Assembly: GCA_036563895.1 (NCBI GenBank)
Contig: DATCLN010000116.1
Location: forward strand, 1 to 7,149
Source: ZCTH02-B3 sp036563895
Lineage (GTDB): Bacteria; Bacillota; Bacilli; Paenibacillales; Paenibacillaceae
DNA length: 7,149 nucleotides
Reading direction: 5' to 3'
The notes under the pieces are model-generated. The model made no database searches. It saw only the letters and a list, made by a program, of their open reading frames with translations, and was not told where the DNA came from. Each line of letters opens with the position of its first letter. Position 1 is the first letter of the stretch. Positions 1 to 5,573 of the stretch are shown in pieces. The translations under genes and the position numbers were made by a program.

Positions 1-1134
1 CTGCCGCTTCACTTCCTCGAGCAATTCCGCGAGACGGCTGACCAGCCGGTTGAATCCCCGGGCCAGAAGCGACGTTTCGTCGTTGCCTTTCAGAGGCAGC
101 CTTGCGGTCAGATCGCCCCGCTCCACACGTCCCATGACGCGCACGGTTTCCACGATCGCCCGCGCGATCCGGTTGGCGAAGAACCAGATGAACGCCAGCG
201 CCGACACGAGGCACAGCAGCAGGACGCCCGCCACCCAGCGGGAATACAGCAGCACTTCGTTGGACAGGGCGTGCCAGGAAGTGACGGACACCAGACGCCA
301 GTCTTCGATGTCCAGTCCGATGCTGGAGATGACGCTGTCCTGCCCGTCAAACCGGCTGCGCACGCTCCGGTACGCGGCATCGAACACCTGCGGCCGTACC
401 GCCAGTTCGTCCAGCCGCCTCCCGTTCAACGCGCCGCCGCTGTCGTACAGCACCAATCCGTTTCCGTTGACGATGAAAAACCGGGTGGCGATCTGGTCCT
501 GCCGGTAGCGGAAATACCGGAACACCGACTCCAGCCCCGAATTTTTGATCTGGACCAGCAAAATGCCCTTGTCGCGCAGCGTATCGATGTCTTTCACGAC
601 GCGGATCTGCGTGAACACCGGCTCGGATCCGGTCAGCTCCGGAAATTCGTAGGGGCCCACCCACAGCGGCAGGCCGCCCCGCTCCAGCACGCGCCGGTAA
701 AGTTCCGTCCCGATGAACCGTTCATACGGCATGGCCTGAAACTGCTCTTTCGTGAAAATCCGGTGTATCCGGCCGTTGTCCAGGGCGTACATCAGGGCGT
801 AGCTGACCGAAGGATGGTAGACAAGCAGCTCGCGGAACTTTTTCTGCACCTCGTTCAGGTTGAGGTAGTCGATGTCCTCCACATCTCCGGCGTAGGCATC
901 GCTCAGCACCTCCTGGATGGCGTCGCTGGCAATCGTGCTGTCGGTCACCTGGTTCATTTCCCTGAAAATGAAGCCGACCGACTGGCTCAGCGCGCGCAGC
1001 GTGAGTTCCGTCTGGCGGGAGTGCTTCTCCTCGATCAGACCGGTCACCAGCGTATAAAGCACGGCAGCCAGCACGGCGAGCGGAACGATGATCAGGACCA
1101 GAAACGCGCCGAACAGCTTGGACCTCAGCGACAT
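1..1134 (-). CDS. Membrane sensor protein, probable YesM-type sensor histidine kinase (3' end outside window)
   Basis: The reading frame is open from ATG at 1134 to the window edge: 378 codons with no stop seen. Residues about 8-31 form a first membrane segment. Residues about 32-298 form a large extracellular domain of the double-Cache kind seen in YesM-type kinases, with typical pieces such as FIVNGNGLVLYDS (219-231) and DWRLVSVTSW (278-287). Residues about 299-321 form a second membrane segment. Residues about 320-372 look like a HAMP linker (RVERGDLTARLPLKGNDE, 336-353), running into a coiled coil. The kinase part (His_kinase/HATPase) would lie left of the window, so phosphotransfer is inferred. 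An AAGGGG ribosome site sits 10 nt before the ATG. The gene begins 24 nt after the MalG-like permease with no terminator between, so it is probably the last visible gene of the sugar importer operon and may sense the same or a related sugar. A membrane-anchored AraC regulator or a chemoreceptor would share this N-terminal layout and cannot be excluded. Confidence 0.82.
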   Translation of the reverse strand, partial: MSLRSKLFGAFLVLIIVPLAVLAAVLYTLVTGLIEEKHSRQTELTLRALSQSVGFIFREMNQVTDSTIASDAIQEVLSDAYAGDVEDIDYLNLNEVQKKFRELLVYHPSVSYALMYALDNGRIHRIFTKEQFQAMPYERFIGTELYRRVLERGGLPLWVGPYEFPELTGSEPVFTQIRVVKDIDTLRDKGILLVQIKNSGLESVFRYFRYRQDQIATRFFIVNGNGLVLYDSGGALNGRRLDELAVRPQVFDAAYRSVRSRFDGQDSVISSIGLDIEDWRLVSVTSWHALSNEVLLYSRWVAGVLLLCLVSALAFIWFFANRIARAIVETVRVMGRVERGDLTARLPLKGNDETSLLARGFNRLVSRLAELLEEVKRQ

Positions 1135-1158
1135 CGCACCCGTACCCCTTCGGACCGT

Positions 1159-1983
1159 TTACCCCTTGACGCTGCCGACGGTCATCCCTTCGATGATCTG
1201 TTTCTGCAAAAAGGCGTACAGCACCAGCACCGGCGCCACGCTGTACACGATGCCGGTGCAGATGAGCGCGTAATTGGTCTGGAACGCATCGCGGAATCCG
1301 ACCATCCCGGTCGGCAGCGTCCGCAGCGCATCCTTGCTGATGAAAAAATTCGCCAGCAGGTACTCGTTCCACGCGCCCAGGAAATTCACGATGAAAACGG
1401 TGACCAACGCCGGCAATGTAAGCGGTAAAACTATTTTGGCAAACAGTCCGGCGGAACTCAATCCGTCCATGATCGCCGCCTCTTCCAGCTCGCCGGGCAG
1501 CGACTTCATGAACGCCGTGAGCAGCAGCACGCCGAGCGGCAGCGCGCCCGCCGTGTAGGGGAGAAACAGCGCCCAGTGCGTGTTCAGCACGCCAAGGTTC
1601 ATGACCAGCAAATATTGCGCGATAAACAGCACGTTGCCCGGGATGAACATGCCGATGAGCACCGTCTGGTAGATCCATCGGCCGGCGCGCGGAAACCGCA
1701 TCCGGACGATGGCGAACGCCGTGGCGGCGGAAAGCAGGGCGGCGGCCAGGGCGGACGTGAACGACAGATAGACGCTGTTGAAGAAATAGACGCCGATTTT
1801 GGCTTTGACCCAGGCTTCCGCGTAATTTTCCAGGTGCCACGTTTTCGGAATGCCGAACGGGTCGGCCGCGATTTCCACGTTGCTCCCTTTCAGCGAGGAA
1901 AACAGGACGAACACGAACGGAAACAGGACGACGGCGACGTAGGCCAGCAGCAGCGCGTGCGGCACGACCCGCCTGAGAACCAT
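1159..1983 (-). CDS. Carbohydrate ABC transporter permease, MalG/AraQ-like (CUT1)
   Basis: A 274-residue inner-membrane subunit of a binding-protein-dependent sugar importer. Six hydrophobic stretches are visible, at roughly 10-30, 70-93, 106-128, 138-160, 190-210 and 240-262. The cytoplasmic EAA loop, which docks on the ATPase, is clear: ELEEAAIMDG at 165-174 with the conserved Gly174, followed by IVLPLTLPAL with Pro187. The C-terminal QKQIIEGMTVGSVKG is typical of MalG-type permeases, which usually end in a GLTAGAVKG-like motif. Length is normal for the family (about 270-280). The ATG shares one base with the TGA of the MalF-like gene (TGATG), so translation is probably coupled; a GGGGG ribosome site lies 9 nt upstream. 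It should pair with the MalF-like subunit and the lipoprotein encoded just upstream. Substrate specificity cannot be read from the sequence. Confidence 0.95.
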   Translation of the reverse strand: MVLRRVVPHALLLAYVAVVLFPFVFVLFSSLKGSNVEIAADPFGIPKTWHLENYAEAWVKAKIGVYFFNSVYLSFTSALAAALLSAATAFAIVRMRFPRAGRWIYQTVLIGMFIPGNVLFIAQYLLVMNLGVLNTHWALFLPYTAGALPLGVLLLTAFMKSLPGELEEAAIMDGLSSAGLFAKIVLPLTLPALVTVFIVNFLGAWNEYLLANFFISKDALRTLPTGMVGFRDAFQTNYALICTGIVYSVAPVLVLYAFLQKQIIEGMTVGSVKG

Positions 1984-2867
1984 CAGAATTGGCCCCCTTC
2001 CATCCGCCGGCCGAACGTGAGCTGATACAGCGACGTCAGAAGGAGCGCAAAGGCGAAAATGATAAGCGCAATCGCCGTTCCGAACCCGTAGTTCGGATTG
2101 ATGCCCATGGCTTCATTCACCATGTACGAAGCCATGACTTCCGTCGCGCCGACCGGTCCCCCCTTCGTCATCACCAGCACGATATCGACGACGCGCATGC
2201 CGCCGGCGATTGACAGCATGACCACGACGGAGATGAGCGGCCGGATGAGCGGAACCGTAATTTGGAGCGCCCGTTGCCAGCCGTTTGCGCCGTCCACCAC
2301 CGCCGCTTCGTGAAGCTCCCGCGGGATGGCCAAAATGGCGGCCAGCACCAGCACGATGTAAAACCCCATCCACTGCCAGGCGTTCGTGATCAGCACGGCC
2401 GGAAGCGCCCCCTCCGGTTCCGCCAGCCAGTAGACAGGACCCGCCCCGAACAGCGCGAGCAGCCGGTTGAGCGGCCCGACCTCCGGTTCGTAGATGAAGC
2501 CCCACAAAATGCCGATGACGGAGGTGGACACGATGGAAGGCACGAACACGGTTGTCTTGTAAAAGCCCCGGAGCCTCTTCACGGAGGCGATCAGCAGGGC
2601 ACACAGCACGATGAGCGGGATTTGCACGAAGACCGAAAATCCGATGAAAATGAGGTTGTTGACGATGGCGCGGCGAAAGTCCGGATCGCCGAAGGCGGCG
2701 GCAAAGTTGGACCAGCCGACAAAGCGGTAGTTTTCGAGGCCGTTCCAGTCGGTGAACGCGTAATAGGCGGACGACAGCATGGGCCAGAGAAAAAACATTC
2801 CGTACAGGATCAGCGTCGGAACGGTGAACAGCGTATAGATCCACGGATTGCGCATCGGATGCTTCAT
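1983..2867 (-). CDS. Carbohydrate ABC transporter permease, MalF/LacF-like (CUT1)
   Basis: A 294-residue inner-membrane subunit, partner of the MalG-like permease. The N-terminus (NPWIYTLFTVPTLILYGMFF) and the WPMLSSAYYAFTDWNG motif (28-43) are standard for CUT1 MalF-like permeases. Hydrophobic segments lie near 10-33, 70-95, 105-126, 155-180, 210-233 and 264-284. The EAA loop is ELHEAAVVDG at 184-193, followed by ITVPLIRP with Pro206. The frame stays open further upstream to 2960, but ATG at 2867 is chosen because a GGAGGTGG ribosome site (2880-2873) sits just before it and because the extra 31 upstream residues would be encoded by the GC hairpin and lack membrane-protein character. The gene follows the binding-protein gene after 73 nt and overlaps the MalG-like gene by 1 nt. 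No ATPase subunit is encoded in the window. Confidence 0.95.
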   Translation of the reverse strand: MKHPMRNPWIYTLFTVPTLILYGMFFLWPMLSSAYYAFTDWNGLENYRFVGWSNFAAAFGDPDFRRAIVNNLIFIGFSVFVQIPLIVLCALLIASVKRLRGFYKTTVFVPSIVSTSVIGILWGFIYEPEVGPLNRLLALFGAGPVYWLAEPEGALPAVLITNAWQWMGFYIVLVLAAILAIPRELHEAAVVDGANGWQRALQITVPLIRPLISVVVMLSIAGGMRVVDIVLVMTKGGPVGATEVMASYMVNEAMGINPNYGFGTAIALIIFAFALLLTSLYQLTFGRRMEGGQF

Positions 2868-2872
2868 CGGCT

Positions 2873-2880
2873 CCACCTCC
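2873..2880 (-). promoter_or_regulatory. Ribosome binding site that fixes the MalF-like permease start
   Basis: The minus strand reads GGAGGTGG here. GGAGG ends 8 nt before ATG at 2867. This supports the 294-residue start over the longer open frame that runs through the upstream hairpin. Confidence 0.8.
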
Positions 2881-2889
2881 GAGAACGGA

Positions 2890-2922
2890 CGGCGCCGCCC
2901 GGGGCCGGGTCGGGCGGCGCCG
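2890..2922 (-). other. GC-rich stem-loop between binding-protein and permease genes
   Basis: Arms 2890-2901 (cggcgccgcccg) and 2911-2922 (cgggcggcgccg) are perfect 12-bp inverted complements around a 9-nt loop, almost all G and C. The hairpin lies in the 73-nt gap after the binding-protein stop (2941) and ends about 9 nt before the permease ribosome site. On the minus strand no T-run follows, so it is not a standard intrinsic terminator. In other sugar importer operons, such as malE-malF of E. coli, intergenic hairpins protect the upstream message and help make binding protein exceed permeases. The same role is inferred here. Confidence 0.8.
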
Positions 2923-2940
2923 CCGTCAAGCCGGTTCAAC

Positions 2941-4341
2941 TTACTGGTTCGCGTTGGCAATCTCCTGAATTTTCTGCAGCGCTTCGGTTACCTCGGCGGC
3001 GGTCGCCCTGCCGGCGATCAGCCTCTGGATTTGCGCTTCGGACTCCTTGTAAACTTCCGAATGGACGGTGGAGTCGAAGTGCGAGAACGCGCCGCCGGCC
3101 CTCCGCATCGTTTCCATGATTTGCTTGACCAGCGGGTCCTCCACTTTGTCGAGCGCATCCCCGGACAGCTTCATCGACGGCAGCACGCCGTCTTCCAGCA
3201 GACCCCGCAACTGCATTTCCTCGTTGTACATGTTTTTGATGAACGCCTTCACCGCGGTGAGTTCGCGTTCGTTCAAATCGGCGGAGAACCCGTAGCCGTT
3301 GCTGTAATTCCCGTTGACGTAGGTTTGGTCGCCCTTGCCGCCGGGAACGGGAGGCATCGGGAAAAATCCGACCTTGCCGGTCAGCTCGCCCGCCTGCGCG
3401 GGATCCTTGAACACGGACGCGCGCCAGCTGCCGTCGAACATCATGCCCGCCTTGCCCGTGACGAACTGGTTCAGCATGTCGGCGTACTCGAGGCCGAGTT
3501 CGCCTTTGGTAAAGTAGCCTTTTTTGACCCACTCTTCATACTTCGCGAACGCGGCCGTCACTTCCGGCGAGTTCCACGCATGCGTGCCGGCGGGGAACCC
3601 GTCGATCGCCTCGGGTCCGGCGTAGCGGCCGATCAGCGTGTTGACGAGCATGAGCGGCACCCACGCGCCCTTCGAGCCCATGGCGAACGGCGTGATCCCG
3701 TTCTGCTTGAGCGTTTCCGCCGCCGCTTCCAGTTCCTCCAGCGTCGTCGGCACCTTGATGTTGTACTTTTCGAACATCGGGATGTTGTAGAAAAATCCTT
3801 CCGTGCTGCCGCCGATCGGCAGGCCGTACACTCTGCCGTCCAGCGTGAACTGGCCCAGGTTGAGGAACTTGTCGGCGATGCCGAGCTCTTCGATGATCGG
3901 CGTCACGTCGAGCAGCCTTCCGGCTTTGGCGTACTTCAGCGCGTCTCCCGCGCCGCCGAACAGGTCGAAGATTTTCGGCGGATTGCCTGCGGCCATCTCG
4001 GCCGGCAGCTTCGTGAAGCGGTTGACCTGGTCCTCGACGCCGTCGAGCTCGAACTTCAGGCCGGGAACTTCCGCCTCCGTTTTCCGGACCACGTCATCCA
4101 GAATCGCTTTCCGGAACTTTTGCGCCTCGCCGATCTGGATGTGCCGGAGCGAAACGGTGAACGGTTCGGCGTTCGTCCCGCCCGTCTCGCCGCCGGTCCC
4201 GGCGCTGGCCGACGCGCTGGGCGAGGCGCTGCCTTCGCTCCCTTTGTTGGCGTTTTCATTTTTGCCCGTTCCGCACGCCGTCAGCACCGCGGACAGGGCG
4301 ACAAACAGGATCAGTATGGCGACACCCAACCTTTTTTTCAT
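2941..4341 (-). CDS. Extracellular sugar-binding lipoprotein of a CUT1 ABC importer (SBP family 1)
   Basis: A 466-residue solute-binding protein that captures substrate outside the membrane and delivers it to the two permeases downstream. Residues 1-23 form a lipoprotein signal: MKKR, a hydrophobic core (about 5-20) and the lipobox LTAC with Cys23 as the lipid-modified residue. Residues 24-58 form a Gly/Ser/Ala-rich linker. The mature domain begins near 60 and shows family marks: TLDGRVYGLPIGGSTEGFFY (166-185), the hinge-region GKAGMMFDGSW (296-306) and a C-terminal IQRLIAGRATAAEVTEALQK stretch. Length suits the family (about 420-470). ATG at 4341 is chosen because GGAGG lies 7 nt before it and it gives a normal signal peptide; the frame continues upstream to a TTG at 4383 and an ATG at 4374, neither with a ribosome site. 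Oligosaccharide binding is likely from family and context; the actual ligand is unknown. Confidence 0.95.
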   Translation of the reverse strand: MKKRLGVAILILFVALSAVLTACGTGKNENANKGSEGSASPSASASAGTGGETGGTNAEPFTVSLRHIQIGEAQKFRKAILDDVVRKTEAEVPGLKFELDGVEDQVNRFTKLPAEMAAGNPPKIFDLFGGAGDALKYAKAGRLLDVTPIIEELGIADKFLNLGQFTLDGRVYGLPIGGSTEGFFYNIPMFEKYNIKVPTTLEELEAAAETLKQNGITPFAMGSKGAWVPLMLVNTLIGRYAGPEAIDGFPAGTHAWNSPEVTAAFAKYEEWVKKGYFTKGELGLEYADMLNQFVTGKAGMMFDGSWRASVFKDPAQAGELTGKVGFFPMPPVPGGKGDQTYVNGNYSNGYGFSADLNERELTAVKAFIKNMYNEEMQLRGLLEDGVLPSMKLSGDALDKVEDPLVKQIMETMRRAGGAFSHFDSTVHSEVYKESEAQIQRLIAGRATAAEVTEALQKIQEIANANQ

Positions 4342-4374
4342 GGTCTGACCTCCCGTACCTAACTTTTTTTTCAT
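4324..4374 (-). repeat. In-frame near-duplicate of the binding-protein start region
   Basis: On the minus strand ATGAAAAAAAAGTTAGGT (4374-4357) and ATGAAAAAAAGGTTGGGT (4341-4324) match at 16 of 18 bases. They are offset by 33 bp, which is 11 codons, so both lie in the same frame and would encode MKKKLG and MKKRLG. The ribosome site lies between them and serves only the second ATG. Confidence 0.7.
4349..4353 (-). promoter_or_regulatory. Ribosome binding site that fixes the binding-protein start
   Basis: The minus strand reads GGGAGGTCAGACC immediately before ATG at 4341, with GGAGG 7 nt away. The alternative in-frame ATG at 4374 and TTG at 4383 are preceded only by AT-rich sequence without a purine-rich site. 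Confidence 0.8.
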
Positions 4375-4387
4375 TATTTTCAATTCG

Positions 4388-4417
4388 ATTATAAAGAGAG
4401 GCCGTCGTTCGGCAGAA
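4388..4417 (-). promoter_or_regulatory. Probable promoter of the sugar importer operon
   Basis: The minus strand carries a perfect TATAAT at 4393-4388, placing the start of transcription near 4381 and a leader of about 40 nt before the ATG at 4341. The -35 area (about 4417-4411) reads TTCTGCC, which matches TTGACA poorly, and there is no TGn extension. A perfect -10 with a weak -35 suits a promoter needing an activator, in line with the sensor gene at the operon's far end. A short inverted repeat (gccg tcgtt cggc, 4401-4413) sits in the spacer and could be an operator. Confidence 0.55.
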
Positions 4418-4452
4418 GAATCACATTTCCATCATTACGGGGTAAATTTCTT

Positions 4453-4483
4453 TAAAAAAATGAAAGTCCCGCCTTGCGGCGGG
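4453..4483 (-). terminator. Intrinsic terminator after the 69-codon gene
   Basis: On the minus strand a 6-bp stem (CCCGCC / GGCGGG, arms 4483-4478 and 4473-4468) with loop GCAA is followed by ACTTTCATTTTTTT. It begins 24 nt after the small gene's stop. It has no T-run in the plus direction. It separates the small gene from the importer operon, whose own promoter lies downstream. Confidence 0.8.
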
Positions 4484-4507
4484 CGATGCGCCTTGACGAT
4501 GTTCGCT

Positions 4508-4717
4508 TTATTCCCAATAATTCTTCAGCTTTTGCTCCATCACTTCTTCTTCGGTCTTTTGTCCCCGGATGATCCGGTACATATCCTCATACGCCTGGTC
4601 CCGGTTGTCATACTCGCCGATGACGCGCACAAGGCGATAAATGCCCTTCGACGGATTGATGACCTGGTATCTTCTTCGGTCCCATTTGACGATTCTGAAC
4701 CGGTTATGTTCGTTCAT
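4508..4717 (-). CDS. Small protein of unknown function, 69 residues
   Basis: I do not recognise this protein. It is supported as a real gene by an excellent ribosome site (AGGAGGG, 6 nt before ATG at 4717), its own intrinsic terminator, and a sequence that looks like a folded soluble protein rather than a GC-frame artefact. The N-terminal half is basic and probably beta-strand rich (FRIVKWDRRRYQVINPSKG, 7-25; YRLVRVIGEY, 27-36). The C-terminal half looks helical and charged (NRDQAYEDMYRIIRG, 38-52; KTEEEVMEQKLKNYWE, 54-69). There is no signal peptide, membrane segment or Cys. By eye its base composition is clearly less GC-rich than the flanking operons. It stands alone between two operons in the same direction, so context gives no function. 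Confidence 0.75.
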   Translation of the reverse strand: MNEHNRFRIVKWDRRRYQVINPSKGIYRLVRVIGEYDNRDQAYEDMYRIIRGQKTEEEVMEQKLKNYWE

Positions 4718-4858
4718 GGGTTTCCCTCCTTCGATTGTTCGCCGAAAATCTCCCCGAGCCAGCTATTTCCCGGGAAAAGGTCGAAGCGTCCCGAGTTCCC
4801 GTTTCCTCATTGTACAACTCGCTTCTGACCACAGGTTGTCAGCGATCTGATGTTCGGC
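4718..4858 (-). promoter_or_regulatory. Intergenic region and possible leader of the small gene
   Basis: No gene is seen in this stretch. A TACAAT hexamer (4814-4809, minus strand) could be a -10 box, but the best upstream match to a -35, CTGACA (4842-4837), is 22 nt away, too far for a normal spacer. A near-palindrome (ctgac at 4825-4829, gtcag at 4838-4842) covers that area and could be an operator. Closer to the gene are the perfect 12-bp palindrome tttcccgggaaa (4766-4777) and the inverted pair cgggaa (4771-4776) / ttcccg (4796-4801). The ribosome site of the small gene is at 4730-4724. The promoter call is weak. Confidence 0.3.
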
Positions 4859-4890
4859 AAAAAAACAGCCGCCCGCGCCCAGGCACAGGC
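4859..4890 (-). terminator. Probable intrinsic terminator of the thiMDE operon
   Basis: On the minus strand, 23 nt after the thiE stop, GCC, a 3-nt bulge, GCCT, a six-base loop, GGGC and GGC form an imperfect GC stem, followed by TG and seven Ts (4865-4859). The T-run is strong and the stem only moderate, so termination is likely but may be leaky into the small gene. Confidence 0.6.
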
Positions 4891-4913
4891 AACCGTCGAA
4901 AATGCCGCCCTGT

Positions 4914-5573
4914 TCACCGGGACTTTCCCGCCGGTCCGACCACCCTCCAGAGCTCCCGAGCCGCCTCCGCCGGCGACGGGGCCTGGCTGATGGCGCTGAT
5001 GACGGCGATGCCGTCGGCTCCCGCCTCCATCACGAGTCCGGCGTTCGCCGGCGTGATGCCGCCGATGCCGACCACCGGCAGGCCGATGCCCGCCTCCCGG
5101 ATCCGCCGGATGAGGGACGGGCCCGTGCCCGGCTTGGCGTCCTCCTTGGTCTTCGTTTCGAAAATGGGCCCCGCGCCCAGATAGTCCGCCCCCGCCTTCA
5201 CCGCACGGACCGCTTCGTCCAGGCTGCTGACGGACACGCCCAGCCATTTGCCGCCGATTTTCTCCCGGGCGGTCTCCGCCGCCAGATCCTCCTGGCCGAC
5301 GTGCAGTCCGTCGGCGTCCAGGGCCAGGGCCAGCTCCAGGTCGTCGTTCACGATGAACGGCACGCCGCGGTCGAGGCACAGCATCCGCAGGCGCTCGCCG
5401 AGGGCGAAGGCCTCCCGGCCCCGCAGGGCGCCGCGGCCTTTTTCCCGGTACTGGAAAAAGGTGACGCCCCCGTCGATCGCCTGCGACAGGACGGAAAGCG
5501 GATCCCTCCCGGCGCAGTTCACGCTGCCCATGACGAAATACAGCCGCAGCTTCGCAGCCGCCCCGTCCGTCAT
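4914..5573 (-). CDS. thiE: Thiamine phosphate synthase
   Basis: Joins 4-amino-2-methyl-5-hydroxymethylpyrimidine diphosphate and hydroxyethylthiazole phosphate into thiamine monophosphate, releasing pyrophosphate, in the cytoplasm. The 219-residue protein is a TIM barrel of normal family length (B. subtilis ThiE is about 222) and has the full set of signatures in order: QYREKG (41-46), FIVNDD (73-78), DGLHVGQED (88-96), GVSVS (112-116), YLGAGPIFETKTK (131-143), VVGIGGI (167-173) and AVISAI (190-195). The ATG overlaps the thiD stop as ATGA, and GGGAGGAG lies 11 nt upstream inside the thiD tail. The frame is open a further 95 codons upstream, but that part has no ThiE character. It is the last gene of the operon. 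It could in principle be the regulatory paralogue TenI, but the intact substrate motifs and the thiM-thiD context argue for ThiE. Confidence 0.97.
   Translation of the reverse strand: MTDGAAAKLRLYFVMGSVNCAGRDPLSVLSQAIDGGVTFFQYREKGRGALRGREAFALGERLRMLCLDRGVPFIVNDDLELALALDADGLHVGQEDLAAETAREKIGGKWLGVSVSSLDEAVRAVKAGADYLGAGPIFETKTKEDAKPGTGPSLIRRIREAGIGLPVVGIGGITPANAGLVMEAGADGIAVISAISQAPSPAEAARELWRVVGPAGKSR

Noticed and set aside
271..1428. A 385-codon open frame on the plus strand
   Set aside because: It spans the antisense of two unrelated genes (the sensor and the MalG-like permease) and has shadow-type composition with many His, Gln, Arg and Asp.
2890..2922. The intergenic hairpin as a classical rho-independent terminator
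   Set aside because: No T-run follows on the minus strand, and the next base pairs lead directly into the permease ribosome site.
2868..2960. A longer N-terminus for the MalF-like permease
   Set aside because: The added 31 residues are encoded by the intergenic hairpin and the end of the binding-protein gene, and the strong ribosome site favours ATG at 2867.
2848..4362. A 504-codon open frame on the plus strand opposite the binding-protein gene
   Set aside because: It is exactly antisense to a well-supported gene, rich in Arg, His and Gly, with no recognisable motif. Long antisense frames are expected in GC-rich coding DNA.
4839..4856. A LexA (SOS) box near CGAACATCAGATCG on the minus strand
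   Set aside because: Only the left half matches the Gram-positive consensus; several positions in the right half differ, and no DNA-repair gene is nearby.
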